Positions 7,477 through 14,587 of a stretch of DNA of 23,054 bases are shown one piece after another. The DNA lies in the IMG/VR virus record IMGVR_UViG_3300033997_000547, positions 1-23,054 of that record; one strand, 5' to 3'. The DNA comes from a virus. Position 1 is the first letter of the stretch. Every line of letters begins with the position of its first letter. The notes beneath the pieces were generated by a model. It did no database searches. It saw only the letters and a program-made list of their open reading frames with translations, and had not been told where the DNA came from. Made by a program: the position numbers and the translations under genes.

Positions 7477-8051
7477 GCGTCTCTTCCTTCTGTTGGCCCG
7501 GATGCCGCCGGGCGACGGTTGCCTTTCGCCAGATTAATCTGAGCGGGCAGAACTTTTAGGTTCCATGGAACGTGAAGACCGCACACATCGACGCCAGCCA
7601 GCGGCTCTATGTGATCCACATGATGGGGCACGCCGGTGAGCCGACTGATCGTCCTAGCCTCGACATAGAATGCGGCGATCTGCCGATGCTGCTCGGCTGT
7701 TAGCCAGTTTGGCATCGCCTGCCGACGCCGAGCGCGCTTTGCAGCGTTCCAGGCCGCGGTCTTATCGCGATTTCGCGCTTCCCAGGCCTTCTTCTTCGCG
7801 CGGATCAAATCCCGGTTCCCGGCACAGCGCTTGGCCGAAGCACGGCGTTCGACCTGCTTCCGCCGATCAGGATCAGCGGCGCGCCGGCGGCGGTCTTGAA
7901 GCCGTATGTGCTCTCCGTCCTGCACCCGCCTCAGCTGTTCATAGTCGGCGAAGCAGCGTTTGCACCAAGGCTTGAGCCCGTCCTTGTATGATTTGTGCTT
8001 AGAATATTCGGTCGTCGGCTTGTCAGTCTGGCACCTTGGACAGTGCTTCAC
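7473..8051 (-). CDS. HNH endonuclease with N-terminal zinc ribbon
   Basis: This 192-residue protein combines a four-Cys zinc site (Cys4, Cys7, Cys30, Cys33 in 'CPRC' and 'WCKRC'), a long Arg/Lys-rich helical middle (residues 35-112) likely to contact DNA, and a C-terminal HNH nuclease (about 140-180) with 'HHVDHIEPLAG', 'VCGLHVPWNL' and 'INLAKGN'. The start is GTG 8051, which begins the zinc ribbon; upstream codons in this frame lie inside the neighbouring HNH gene and look like shadow sequence. It overlaps that gene by 29 bases. Phage HNH enzymes near terminase genes can nick cos DNA with TerL; others are homing enzymes. Which applies is not known. Confidence 0.87.
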   Translation of the reverse strand: MKHCPRCQTDKPTTEYSKHKSYKDGLKPWCKRCFADYEQLRRVQDGEHIRLQDRRRRAADPDRRKQVERRASAKRCAGNRDLIRAKKKAWEARNRDKTAAWNAAKRARRRQAMPNWLTAEQHRQIAAFYVEARTISRLTGVPHHVDHIEPLAGVDVCGLHVPWNLKVLPAQINLAKGNRRPAASGPTEGRDA

Positions 8052-8439
8052 GGCGGCGATTCCATGGATGATCTGGCGACAGAGGCCGACCAGCGGCGTC
8101 GCACCCGACAATGTAGCCTCGGACCTCGAGCTGCTGCTTGACGATGTCATGATCGTCCGGACAGAGCGTCTGGAACGGCCCGGCGAAGAACTTCTCCACG
8201 TCGCCTTTGTGGGGCTCGACGTGGTCACAGACCAGGAAACGCCTGCGAGGATCCTGCTGACGCGCCCCCGTGTTGGTCAGGCTGCCGTCGTTGATGATGC
8301 CCCGGGCTAGACAGAAGCGGCAGAGCGGTTCGTCAGCCAGGTGGCGGGCCCGCGTGGCTTTCCAGCGGGGCGACTTGTAGAGGCGCCGGTACTCCGCTGC
8401 TTCTTCGCTGCGGTAGTCGCTCCGGCGAGGACGCTTCAT
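8023..8439 (-). CDS. HNH endonuclease, terminase-associated type, partly degenerate
   Basis: This 138-residue protein has the phage HNH layout: 'YKSPRWKATRARHL', a zinc pair Cys40/Cys43 ('CRFCLARG'), the catalytic 'VCDHVEPHKGD' (71-80) and a final 'LCPDDHDIVK' (92-101). Family members usually read 'D..N.Q.LC..CH' here; this copy has Pro-Phe-Gln where Asn is expected and Asp96 in place of the second Cys, so activity may be reduced or altered. ATG 8439 is preferred over the adjacent GTG 8442; it shares one base with the stop of a 23-codon upstream ORF. It lies one gene away from the small protein before the packaging leader, consistent with HNH support of cos cleavage in HK97-like phages. Confidence 0.83.
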   Translation of the reverse strand: MKRPRRSDYRSEEAAEYRRLYKSPRWKATRARHLADEPLCRFCLARGIINDGSLTNTGARQQDPRRRFLVCDHVEPHKGDVEKFFAGPFQTLCPDDHDIVKQQLEVRGYIVGCDAAGRPLSPDHPWNRRREALSKVPD

Positions 8440-8510
8440 CACTGGGCGCCCCTGAAACGAAGAAGCGCCCCGGAGATGGCTCGGCGGGACGCAGTTCTTC
8501 GATCATTCAT
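8439..8510 (-). CDS. Possible 23-residue leader peptide before HNH gene
   Basis: A short frame MNDRRTASRRAISGALLRFR ends with TGA overlapping the HNH ATG (TGATG), the same coupling used between the 49-residue gene and portal. The peptide is strongly basic. There is no strong ribosome binding site before it. It may only be untranslated leader; the one-base coupling is the sole support. Confidence 0.22.
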   Translation of the reverse strand: MNDRRTASRRAISGALLRFRGAQ

Positions 8511-8511
8511 A

Positions 8512-8541
8512 AGTGTAGGATCTCTGTGTGCATTAAGTCAG
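8512..8541 (-). promoter_or_regulatory. Candidate promoter upstream of the HNH genes
   Basis: On the minus strand CTGACT (8541-8536) and TACACT (8517-8512) are separated by 18 bases, each matching the sigma70 -35 and -10 consensus at four of six positions. They sit in a locally AT-richer island within the gap 8440-8617, the only sizeable gap between the replication genes and the HNH genes. The rest of that gap holds no convincing gene. Confidence 0.33.
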
Positions 8542-8617
8542 CGTGAGCCGCAAGAGGCGGGCCTTGTTGCTTTTAGGTGGGCAGCCAGCGTCTCCCCGCG
8601 CCAGCTGCCCTCGACCA

Positions 8618-9475
8618 TCACACGCGGGCGGGTCGCACGCGCGAGCGACGCTCGATCGTGAGAAGCGGCTCGCCTTCGAGATCCACGTAAGCCACGGCCT
8701 CGACCAAATACGCCGGCGTCGGCCTGGGAGCGACGGGCACCGCTTCGATCCTATCGCGCATCTGGCGCGCGGCGGCCCGGACGACGCGGCAGCCCTCCAG
8801 CAGCAGATCGCGGCTGGCCTCCCATCGGCTGTTGGCGAAGCGCTCGATGTCGGCCTTCTCGGCTTCGGTCGGCTCGCGCTTCAAGGCGGCGATCTTCGCG
8901 GCCTTGGACTTGGCGATGGCGCGATGGTTGATCCACTGCGGCCACGACTCGTCGATGCACACCCGGAACATCTCATCGCGCACGGCCTTGGGCATGCGGT
9001 CGTTGATGTCCTTCCAGCGCTCCAACGCCTTCACGGCTCGCGCGTGCTTCTCCAGATCCTCTTGGCCGTCGACCACCGCCCCAGGCTTGGACATGGCCGC
9101 GTCCCAGATGGTGGCGACCTCGCGGGGCTCCATCTCGCGGAACTCGACGCCGCGGTAATCCACGACACTCGTCGGCGTCGAGACGTCGACGGCGGTCGGA
9201 ACTGACGGACCACCGCTCATGGTGGCGCGGTAGAGGCTGGCGTAGGTAGTGGCGGCGCGGTGATCGGCCTCCGAGATCCAGCCGTTCGCCAGGGCGGCGT
9301 CCAGCGGGCTAGAGGCCTTGGTGATGTCGTCGCACAGCTCCTTGCGGCGTTCGATCACCAGTTCGTTCTTCGGATTGACTGGCTTCAGGCGTCCAGAGGG
9401 GAACCGAGCCCCCTCCTTGCGCGGCCGTCCCTTGCGGGCGCCTACGGACTTCGCCTTCTTGGCCTTCTTCGACAT
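8618..9475 (-). CDS. Basic protein with AT-hook-like N-terminus, unknown function
   Basis: This 285-residue protein starts MSKKAKKAKSVGARKGRPRK; 'KGRPRK' matches the core of an AT-hook, a minor-groove DNA-binding element, and the first 35 residues are highly basic. The rest is mainly helical with many charged residues and a mid-protein segment 'YRGVEFREMEPREVATIWDA'. No enzyme motif is seen. It begins one base after the stop of the upstream gene and is followed by the promoter-like gap before the HNH and packaging genes, the position where many phages encode a late-gene regulator. DNA binding is inferred from the N-terminus only; no family is recognised. Confidence 0.8.
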   Translation of the reverse strand: MSKKAKKAKSVGARKGRPRKEGARFPSGRLKPVNPKNELVIERRKELCDDITKASSPLDAALANGWISEADHRAATTYASLYRATMSGGPSVPTAVDVSTPTSVVDYRGVEFREMEPREVATIWDAAMSKPGAVVDGQEDLEKHARAVKALERWKDINDRMPKAVRDEMFRVCIDESWPQWINHRAIAKSKAAKIAALKREPTEAEKADIERFANSRWEASRDLLLEGCRVVRAAARQMRDRIEAVPVAPRPTPAYLVEAVAYVDLEGEPLLTIERRSRVRPARV

Positions 9476-9476
9476 G

Positions 9477-9755
9477 CTAGTTCCCCGACGTGGTAGGCGA
9501 GCTGGCCTGTGGCTTCAACTCGTGCTGGTTGGCGACGGCTTTGCAGATCTGCTCCCACGTCGACTGCTCCAAGAACCGCCAATGCCTGGAATTTCCCCTA
9601 GATCGCCTATTCGCTCCAGCCGCATGATCGAATTCTCGTAAAAGATCAGGGCCAGCCGCCTCGATGTGCTTGGCGCAGATGAACGGCCGATCGTCTCGGT
9701 TCGGACGGCCGGTCCGGCGGCAGTCGAGCACGATGCAGCAGGGGTGCTGGGTCAC
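9477..9755 (-). CDS. Small Cys/His protein, possible zinc binding
   Basis: The 92-residue product starts at GTG 9755, which overlaps the TGA of the DUF1376-like gene as GTGA. Its N-terminal third has 'CCIVLDC' (6-12) and 'FICAKHI' (26-32), a C-x(4)-C...C-x2-H arrangement that could bind zinc. The middle is Arg-rich ('NRRSRGNSRHWRF') and the C-terminus (SSPTTSGN) looks disordered. Similar tiny Cys/His proteins are common beside phage replication genes but have no defined role. Its coupling to the replication gene suggests co-translation. Confidence 0.68.
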   Translation of the reverse strand: MTQHPCCIVLDCRRTGRPNRDDRPFICAKHIEAAGPDLLREFDHAAGANRRSRGNSRHWRFLEQSTWEQICKAVANQHELKPQASSPTTSGN

Positions 9756-11032
9756 GCGGCGGCCTCCATGGCTTCGTGGACGAGGCCGACGCCGAGGCGC
9801 TTGAACAGCGCGCCGCATTGGGCCTTGAGCCGCTGGTGGATCGTCGCGTTGCGGCAGACGACGGCGCGTTCGGGCAGGTCGCGCCAGGCGCAGACGTCGA
9901 GGTAGCTGATGGCGAACTTCTCGCCAGCCTCGGCGTCTCCGCCCCGGCTGTCGGCGATGTGCGCCACCACGTCGGCGCGGATGTCCTCAGGCCCGGCCCA
10001 AGCGCTGGGGCCGCGATCGACGCCATGGTCGCCCTGCTTGGCGTAGGCCTTCCAGTCGCCGCGTCGCAGCCAGTTCAGGATGCTTGGCACGCCCCTGCCC
10101 TCCCTCGCCTTGGCCGCGCTGGACCGCGAGAACGCCTTGACCGCCTCGATCAGTTGCTCCTCGCCGCCGGCCTCAGCCGCCACGTCTGGCCAGGCGGCCT
10201 CAGCCTGGGCGAACTTGGTCTGGCCTATCGCCGGATATGCGTCGAAGGCCTCCTGGAAGCGATTTCCATGTTCCGCGTCGCCCCCCTCCAAGGGGGGTAG
10301 GGGGGATAATATTCTATTCTCTTCTTTTGCGTCCGCACCGCGTTCGCCCTGCGTTGGCATTGCGGACGCAGTGCGTTCGCCATGAGATCGCACCCCGTCG
10401 CCTTCGGTATCGCCCTGCGTTCGCGCAGCGGGCGCGGTGCGTCCGTCAGAGGGAACTGACGGCGCGTCAGGTTCCGTTTTGGTTCCGGACGATTCGGCGT
10501 CCGTTGAGCCCCAGATCGCCAAGGCTTCGACCACCGCGGGCTTGTTGAGGACGCTGGCCTGAGGGTTCAGGGCGCTCAGGCGAATGGCGAGATCGGCCAT
10601 CTGGGCCGTCAGGTCACGACCACCGCTCAGGGTCTTTCCCTGGCTGGCGTTGCCCTTGGCGCCGGCGGCCTTCAGGGTCAGACGCTCAAGGAGCTGCTCC
10701 AGGGCCTTCTCGGCCACGACGGGGTGATACCACCGCCCATCGGCGCAGAGGACGAAGCCGCTCATCACCTCGTCCTTGATCTTGAGCCACTCGCCCATGG
10801 CCCGGCTAAACCCAGCCATGCCGGCCAGCTCGCGGTCCTTGTTGTCGAGGCTGGCGGCTGGGGTCTGCTGCCAGGAGGCGCACCAGAGAAGGACAGAGGC
10901 GCGGAACACCTCGGGGTTCTCGTGATTGGCCACGCCGCTGTCGCGCAGGCGCTGGACGTCGAGCAGCATGCTCGGCAGGTGGGCGACGCAGCTATCCGGA
11001 GGCGTCATGGGCTTGGGCAGGTGAGCGGTCAT
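9752..11032 (-). CDS. DUF1376-like phage replication protein
   Basis: This 426-residue protein has an N-terminal DUF1376-like domain (about 15-130): 'VFRASVLLWCASWQQTPAASL' and 'CADGRWYHPVVAEKALEQL' are characteristic. DUF1376 proteins occupy the initiator position in many phages and are thought to act in replication start or helicase loading. A long Thr/Gly/Glu-rich linker (about 175-260) leads to a helical C-terminal domain with 'FDAYP.I.QTKFAQAEAAWPDV' and 'VPSILNWLRRGDWKAY', found in phage O-like proteins. It begins directly after the DnaB stop. The linker DNA contains repeats and an AT-rich run that may be an origin. Replicative function is inferred from domain and context. Confidence 0.82.
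   Translation of the reverse strand: MTAHLPKPMTPPDSCVAHLPSMLLDVQRLRDSGVANHENPEVFRASVLLWCASWQQTPAASLDNKDRELAGMAGFSRAMGEWLKIKDEVMSGFVLCADGRWYHPVVAEKALEQLLERLTLKAAGAKGNASQGKTLSGGRDLTAQMADLAIRLSALNPQASVLNKPAVVEALAIWGSTDAESSGTKTEPDAPSVPSDGRTAPAARTQGDTEGDGVRSHGERTASAMPTQGERGADAKEENRILSPLPPLEGGDAEHGNRFQEAFDAYPAIGQTKFAQAEAAWPDVAAEAGGEEQLIEAVKAFSRSSAAKAREGRGVPSILNWLRRGDWKAYAKQGDHGVDRGPSAWAGPEDIRADVVAHIADSRGGDAEAGEKFAISYLDVCAWRDLPERAVVCRNATIHQRLKAQCGALFKRLGVGLVHEAMEAAA
10281..10384. other. Candidate replication origin inside the DUF1376-like gene
   Basis: Two 18-base repeats matching at 15 positions start at 10334 and 10367 (33 bases apart; core GCGTTCGCC), with related GCGTT-containing copies near 10350 and 10417. 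Next to them is a 23-base run, 10306-10328, with 19 A or T in GC-rich surroundings, and a C6/G6 inverted repeat at 10281-10297. Iterons plus an AT-rich run within the initiator gene is the lambda O/ori plan. It might instead be only a low-complexity protein linker. Confidence 0.4.
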
Positions 11033-12541
11033 CTATGCGTCTCCGGTCTGATAGCTGCGGGTGGTGGTGGCGTTGTCGCGGGCCTGGGCGAAGTACTGCT
11101 GGCGGGCGAGGTTGCCGAACTGGGTCAGGTCGTCGTTGAACGACAGGCGGACGGTCCCGATCGGGCCGTGGCGTTGCTTGGCGATGATCAGCTCGGCGAG
11201 GCCCTGGACCTTGTCCATCTCCTCAAGCCAGGCCTGATGTTCTGGCGTGCCTTCGCGAGGTTCGGCGCGGCCGAGGTAGTAGGCTTCGCGGAACACGAAC
11301 CACACCATGTCGGCGTCCTGCTCGATCGAACCCGATTCACGAAGGTCCGAGAGCTGGGGCCGCTTGTCGTCGCGCTGCTCGACCTGGCGGGACAGCTGGG
11401 ACAGGGCGATCACCGGGACGCCCAGCTCCTTGGCCATGGCCTTCAGCGCCATGGTGACCATCGAGACTTCCTGGACGCGGTTGGCGACGCTGGCCTGCTG
11501 GCCCGTCGTGACCAGCTGCAGGTAGTCCACCACGATGAGGTCGAGGCCCGTCTGGCGCTTCTGGCGCCGGGCCCGGGCGAACATCTTGGCGATGCTGATG
11601 CCGCCGGTGTGGTCGATGTAGAGCGGGGCTTCCTGAAGCTCGATCGCCGCGTCGCGGACCCGGCCGAACTCGGTCGCTTCGATATCGCCCTTGCGCATGC
11701 GGTCGGAGCTGACGCCGGCGGCGCTGGCCAGGATCCGCAGCGTCAGCTGCTCGCCGCTCATCTCCAGGCTGAAGAACATCACCCGCCCGCCCGCGACGGT
11801 CTTGTGCGTGCCGTCCGGCTGGACCTCGTAGGCGTAACGCTTGGCGATGTTGAAGGCGATATTGGTCGCCAGGGCGGTCTTACCCATCGACGGGCGGCCG
11901 GCCAGGATGATCAAGTCAGGGCTCTGCAGCCCGCCGATCTTCTGATCCAGGTCGATCAGGTCCGTGGCGATGCCCGCCATGCCGCCTTCGCGGCTGAAGG
12001 CCTCGGCGGCCATCTGCAGGGCCGACGTGAGGTAGTGGGCGAATGGGCGCGGCCCGCTCTCCGGGGTCCCGGCCTCGGCCAAGGCGTAGAGCTTCTGCTC
12101 CGCCGCCTCGATCTGGTCGCCCGGACCAATATCGGTGTTTTTCGCCGTCGCCGCGATGTCGGCGCTGACGCTGATCAGGCCGCGACGCAGGGCCAGCTCG
12201 TGCAGGACCTTGGCGTATTCCTGAGCGTAGGACGCGGGCGGCGCGTTGGCGACTAGGCCGGCCAGGTACTGGACGCCGTCCGCCTCGAGGTCGACCAGGG
12301 CGGGGTCGTTCTTCAGCTGGCTGGCCAGCAGCGCGGGTTCGGCCAGGCCGCCCTTGCGGATCTGCTTTTCGATCGCGTCGAACAGGCGGCCGTGGAACGG
12401 CTCGAAGAAGGTCGAGGCCTTGACCTGCGGCACGCGCTCATAGGCGGCGTTGTCGAGCAGCAGGATGCCCAGCAGGGCCATCTCGGCGTCGAGGTTATGG
12501 GGAAGGCCGTCGGCCTCGAACAGGGCACTACCGTCGGCCAC
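11033..12541 (-). CDS. dnaB: Replicative DNA helicase DnaB
   Basis: This 502-residue hexameric helicase would unwind the phage replication fork. The N-terminal DnaB domain ('PHNLDAEMALLGILLLD') covers about 13-115; the RecA-like ATPase has Walker A 'GRPSMGKTALA' (215-225), 'FFSLEMSGEQL', Walker B 'LIVVDYLQLV' (335-344), 'ALSQLSRQVEQR' and the Arg-rich 'LRESGSIEQDAD' to 'FNDDLTQF' end. All expected motifs are present; it carries a short extra loop at about 236-252 (VQPDGTHKTVAGG). The start is GTG 12541 behind a strong GGAGGA. It overlaps the preceding gene by 14 bases and abuts the DUF1376-like gene, so helicase and probable loader or initiator are co-expressed. Confidence 0.95.
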   Translation of the reverse strand: MADGSALFEADGLPHNLDAEMALLGILLLDNAAYERVPQVKASTFFEPFHGRLFDAIEKQIRKGGLAEPALLASQLKNDPALVDLEADGVQYLAGLVANAPPASYAQEYAKVLHELALRRGLISVSADIAATAKNTDIGPGDQIEAAEQKLYALAEAGTPESGPRPFAHYLTSALQMAAEAFSREGGMAGIATDLIDLDQKIGGLQSPDLIILAGRPSMGKTALATNIAFNIAKRYAYEVQPDGTHKTVAGGRVMFFSLEMSGEQLTLRILASAAGVSSDRMRKGDIEATEFGRVRDAAIELQEAPLYIDHTGGISIAKMFARARRQKRQTGLDLIVVDYLQLVTTGQQASVANRVQEVSMVTMALKAMAKELGVPVIALSQLSRQVEQRDDKRPQLSDLRESGSIEQDADMVWFVFREAYYLGRAEPREGTPEHQAWLEEMDKVQGLAELIIAKQRHGPIGTVRLSFNDDLTQFGNLARQQYFAQARDNATTTRSYQTGDA

Positions 12542-12896
12542 GATGTTCCTCCCGCGTCATCAGGCCTAGCGTCAATGCGGCGGCTTTGGGGGACAGGGTG
12601 CGCGGAGGCTTGCGTTTGACCACGACAAGGCTGCCATCGCGCATGCGGACCACCGCTTCAGCGAGCGGCCCGGTAGCGACCGCCGCGATCACTTCATTGA
12701 GCGTGCGTCCGCTGCGGCCCCATCCGAAGACGTCAAACCCGCTCAAATACTTCTCGCGGATCATCATGATCTCAGAGACGCCACGGCCGAAGGTGAGATC
12801 TAGTTGAACCGGGGCGCTGGGCGGACACGGCGCCAGGAAGTGCGGCTTGTCGCAGGCGGGACACCTCCCGACCCAGATCTTGGAAGGATCATTCAT
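12528..12896 (-). CDS. 122-residue protein with N-terminal CxxC, unknown
   Basis: The protein starts MNDPSKIWVGRCPACDKPHF; Cys12 and Cys15 plus Cys24 could form part of a zinc site. The middle, 'EIMMIREKYLSGFDVFGWGRSG' then 'TLNEVIAAVATGPLAEAVVRM', is mixed helix and strand, and the C-terminus is basic. ATG 12896 follows GGGGAGGTGGG and overlaps the upstream gene by eight bases; an earlier ATG at 12926 lies inside that ribosome binding region's gene and is rejected. I recognise no family. Its coding end provides the ribosome binding site of dnaB, so the two are probably translationally linked. Confidence 0.72.
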   Translation of the reverse strand: MNDPSKIWVGRCPACDKPHFLAPCPPSAPVQLDLTFGRGVSEIMMIREKYLSGFDVFGWGRSGRTLNEVIAAVATGPLAEAVVRMRDGSLVVVKRKPPRTLSPKAAALTLGLMTREEHRGRR

Positions 12897-13164
12897 GCCC
12901 ACCTCCCCGGGTGAAGACGTCAACAAACATCTCTTTGACGGCAGCTAGGACGGCGGCGGCCTTGGAGATCGACATCTCCACCACCTTGGCTGCATCGCGT
13001 CGGCGCCCCTTGGCCATTTCGGCAAACGCCTCATCTGGCCTGTCGCGGTGAGCCCGCTCCCAGCCTTCGGCGCGGGCGATCAGGTCGTCATGCTCGAGCC
13101 ACGCCGGCGGGTCGATGATCCGCGCCAGCCGCTCCAGGTGAGGTTTCGTCGCGGCGTCAGACAT
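12889..13164 (-). CDS. Small helical protein, unknown
   Basis: This 91-residue, probably all-helical protein reads MSDAATKPHLERLARIIDPP at the start, then a charged helix 'LIARAEGWERAHRDRPDEAFAE' region and a hydrophobic helix 'AAAVLAAVKEMFVDVF', ending 'TRGGGHE'. No cysteine or catalytic motif appears. It overlaps its neighbours by eight bases at each end. The Gly-rich terminus coincides with the ribosome binding site (GGGGAGGTGGG) of the next gene, so those residues may be dictated by that signal. Confidence 0.7.
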   Translation of the reverse strand: MSDAATKPHLERLARIIDPPAWLEHDDLIARAEGWERAHRDRPDEAFAEMAKGRRRDAAKVVEMSISKAAAVLAAVKEMFVDVFTRGGGHE

Positions 13165-13396
13165 GACCACCGTCCCCGACGTCAGAATACCGGCGAGCCT
13201 CTTGGACCATCCTGTCCAATTTCCCTTGGGCGATCGCCTTCTGGCGGGCGGGGCAGCGCTTGAACTCGACAATGCGGACGTAGTCGATCGTCGATCGGAC
13301 GCGGTGATGCGTGAACAGCCAGAAGCCATCGGGGCCCTTGCGGCCGTTAAGCCGCATCTCACGGCGGGATTTCATTGCGCGGAGCAGCATCGTCAT
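13157..13396 (-). CDS. Small basic protein, unknown
   Basis: The 79-residue protein starts MTMLLRAMKSRREMRLNGRK and is rich in Arg and Lys (calculated by eye as clearly basic), with a single Cys48. A central 'GFWLFTHHRVRSTIDYVRIVEFKR' looks like beta strands, followed by a helix. The ATG overlaps the preceding TGA by four bases. It ends in 'GDGGHV', again over the GGTGGTCATG that starts the next gene. Nucleic-acid binding is possible from charge; no family is recognised. Confidence 0.68.
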   Translation of the reverse strand: MTMLLRAMKSRREMRLNGRKGPDGFWLFTHHRVRSTIDYVRIVEFKRCPARQKAIAQGKLDRMVQEARRYSDVGDGGHV

Positions 13397-13821
13397 TGAC
13401 CACCGCCCTGGGCAACAGGCCCGATCGGAGCAGCCCAACGGGCAGTGGGCATCCAGACGTAGTCGTCGCGCTGCCAACTGGGGCGATGGGTCGGCGGTTC
13501 GCGCCAGACGTAGAAGTCGGCGTGCTCCCAGCAGTAGAAGCCGCCAGCGATGGCGATGCCGCCGCTATCAAGCCGAGCGTGGCTGCTGCATTCCTCACAC
13601 TCGAACCACCAGCCGTGCTCGAATAGGTCCTCTCGCGAAGGTCCGTGCGGCGCCATGCTGTCGAACTCTGGCGCTCGGCGGCACTCCCAGCCGTGGAAGT
13701 CACCGTCGCCGAACTGGCAGGATCCTTCGCGCCGGGCCTGGGCGTTCGTCTTGGCGTAGACGATCCCGCCGGTGCCTTCTGTAGTCTCGGTGACAGCGTA
13801 GGCCTTGAGGGGCTTGCTCAT
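13393..13821 (-). CDS. Conserved phage protein with Cys-rich core, unknown
   Basis: This 142-residue protein begins MSKPLKAYAVTETTEGTGGI and contains 'CRRAPEFDSMAPHG', 'HGWWFECEECSSHARL' and 'FYCWEHADFYVW'. The combination 'YAVTE..GTGGIVyAK.N..AR' with 'CRRAPEFD' and 'HGWWFEC..C' is one I recall from many phage hypothetical proteins. Cys75/Cys78 and Cys97/His100 could form a zinc site. It shares its first residues (MSKPLKA..VTET) and its last (QGGGQ) with the upstream gene, though the middles differ. The ATG overlaps the upstream TGA. Function unknown. Confidence 0.8.
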   Translation of the reverse strand: MSKPLKAYAVTETTEGTGGIVYAKTNAQARREGSCQFGDGDFHGWECRRAPEFDSMAPHGPSREDLFEHGWWFECEECSSHARLDSGGIAIAGGFYCWEHADFYVWREPPTHRPSWQRDDYVWMPTARWAAPIGPVAQGGGQ

Positions 13822-14210
13822 TGACCACCGCCTTGGATGAGGGTGTTCAGAAGCTCGCGATCACGGGCGCAGGTGGGGCATTCCACCGACCGCTTGCGGT
13901 ATCGGAGGCCCACGGTGACCGTCGTGCTGACTTGGCCGGTGCCGCCGCACGGTCCGCACTGTTTGATGTCAGCCTTGATCCGTTCGACCAGCTCGGCCGT
14001 CAGGCGGCTGATCTCAATCGCGTTGCCGAGCGCCACGTGCGCGAACTGTTGCACGCGCTCAAGCGCCATCTCCAGATCACGGGTCCCGACGCAAGCAATG
14101 CCCTGGTCAGGGTGGGGCTCGGTGTTCTTCAGGCGGGCGAACGCGAGCGGCCATTCTGCGTCATCAGCCAGCGTCTCCGTGACTGGGTTGGCCTTCAGGG
14201 GCTTGCTCAT
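13801..14210. repeat. Direct repeat at the starts of two neighbouring genes
   Basis: Bases 13801-13821 and 14190-14210 match at 20 of 21 positions and encode the shared start MSKPLKA of the two genes. The similarity extends to VTET. At the gene ends, the 14-base string cattgaccaccgcc occurs at 13394 and again at 13819. Confidence 0.85.
13818..14210 (-). CDS. Protein with DnaJ-like zinc motif, unknown
   Basis: The 130-residue product has a helical middle ('LEMALERVQQFAHVALGNAIEISRL') and a C-terminal zinc-finger-like module, 'CGPCGGTGQV' (85-94) and 'CPTC' (111-114). CxxCxGxG is the repeat of the DnaJ zinc domain, here only one repeat plus a closing CxxC, as often seen in small phage proteins. 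ATG 14210 overlaps the upstream stop by four bases. An earlier in-frame ATG at 14315 sits inside the upstream gene and is rejected. N- and C-termini match the next gene downstream. Confidence 0.75.
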   Translation of the reverse strand: MSKPLKANPVTETLADDAEWPLAFARLKNTEPHPDQGIACVGTRDLEMALERVQQFAHVALGNAIEISRLTAELVERIKADIKQCGPCGGTGQVSTTVTVGLRYRKRSVECPTCARDRELLNTLIQGGGQ

Positions 14211-14587
14211 CGGCGCTTCTGGCTCCGCTTGAAGTTGCGACGGCTCCTGGTCAGCCAGGGCTTTTCGGTCTGCATGCGCTGAGGACGAAGTGGGGCTTTG
14301 ATCTCCGCCGGCCATCGCGCCTGTGCGGTCAGAAGGCGATCTAGCGTCTCGAAGTCGTCCTTGCTGATGACGCCGTGACCCGTGAATGTGTCCGGCGTCG
14401 AGAACAGCTGGCAGATCTCGGCGATCTGCTCGCGGCGGGTCTTCAGGATACCGACACCCACGATCATCGGGTTGGCGCTAAAGACCATCACCGCCTCGTC
14501 GGAGGTGGTGGACAGGTCCACCCCTACGATCTCCAGCTCGGCCCCATCGACGAAGAGCCGGCCAGTGCCGAAGTGGTAACCGCTCAT
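14207..14587 (-). CDS. 126-residue protein with basic tail, unknown
   Basis: The protein starts MSGYHFGTGRLFVDGAELEI, a beta-rich opening, followed by 'MVFSANPMIVGVGILKTRREQ' and a helical segment. The last 25 residues (from about 'PLRPQRMQTEK' to 'NFKRSQKRR') are strongly basic and may bind nucleic acid. It starts at the end of the primase gene with an ATGA overlap. No family is recognised; position suggests a replication accessory. Confidence 0.7.
   Translation of the reverse strand: MSGYHFGTGRLFVDGAELEIVGVDLSTTSDEAVMVFSANPMIVGVGILKTRREQIAEICQLFSTPDTFTGHGVISKDDFETLDRLLTAQARWPAEIKAPLRPQRMQTEKPWLTRSRRNFKRSQKRR

Noticed and set aside
8548-8576. Terminator-like CCGC/GCGG stem followed by CTTTT on the plus strand
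   Set aside because: Only about four pairs, and no plus-strand gene exists to terminate.
10724-12256. 510-codon plus-strand frame opposite dnaB
   Set aside because: Shadow of dnaB and the DUF1376-like gene; low-complexity Gly/Leu/Asp/Val translation with no motif.
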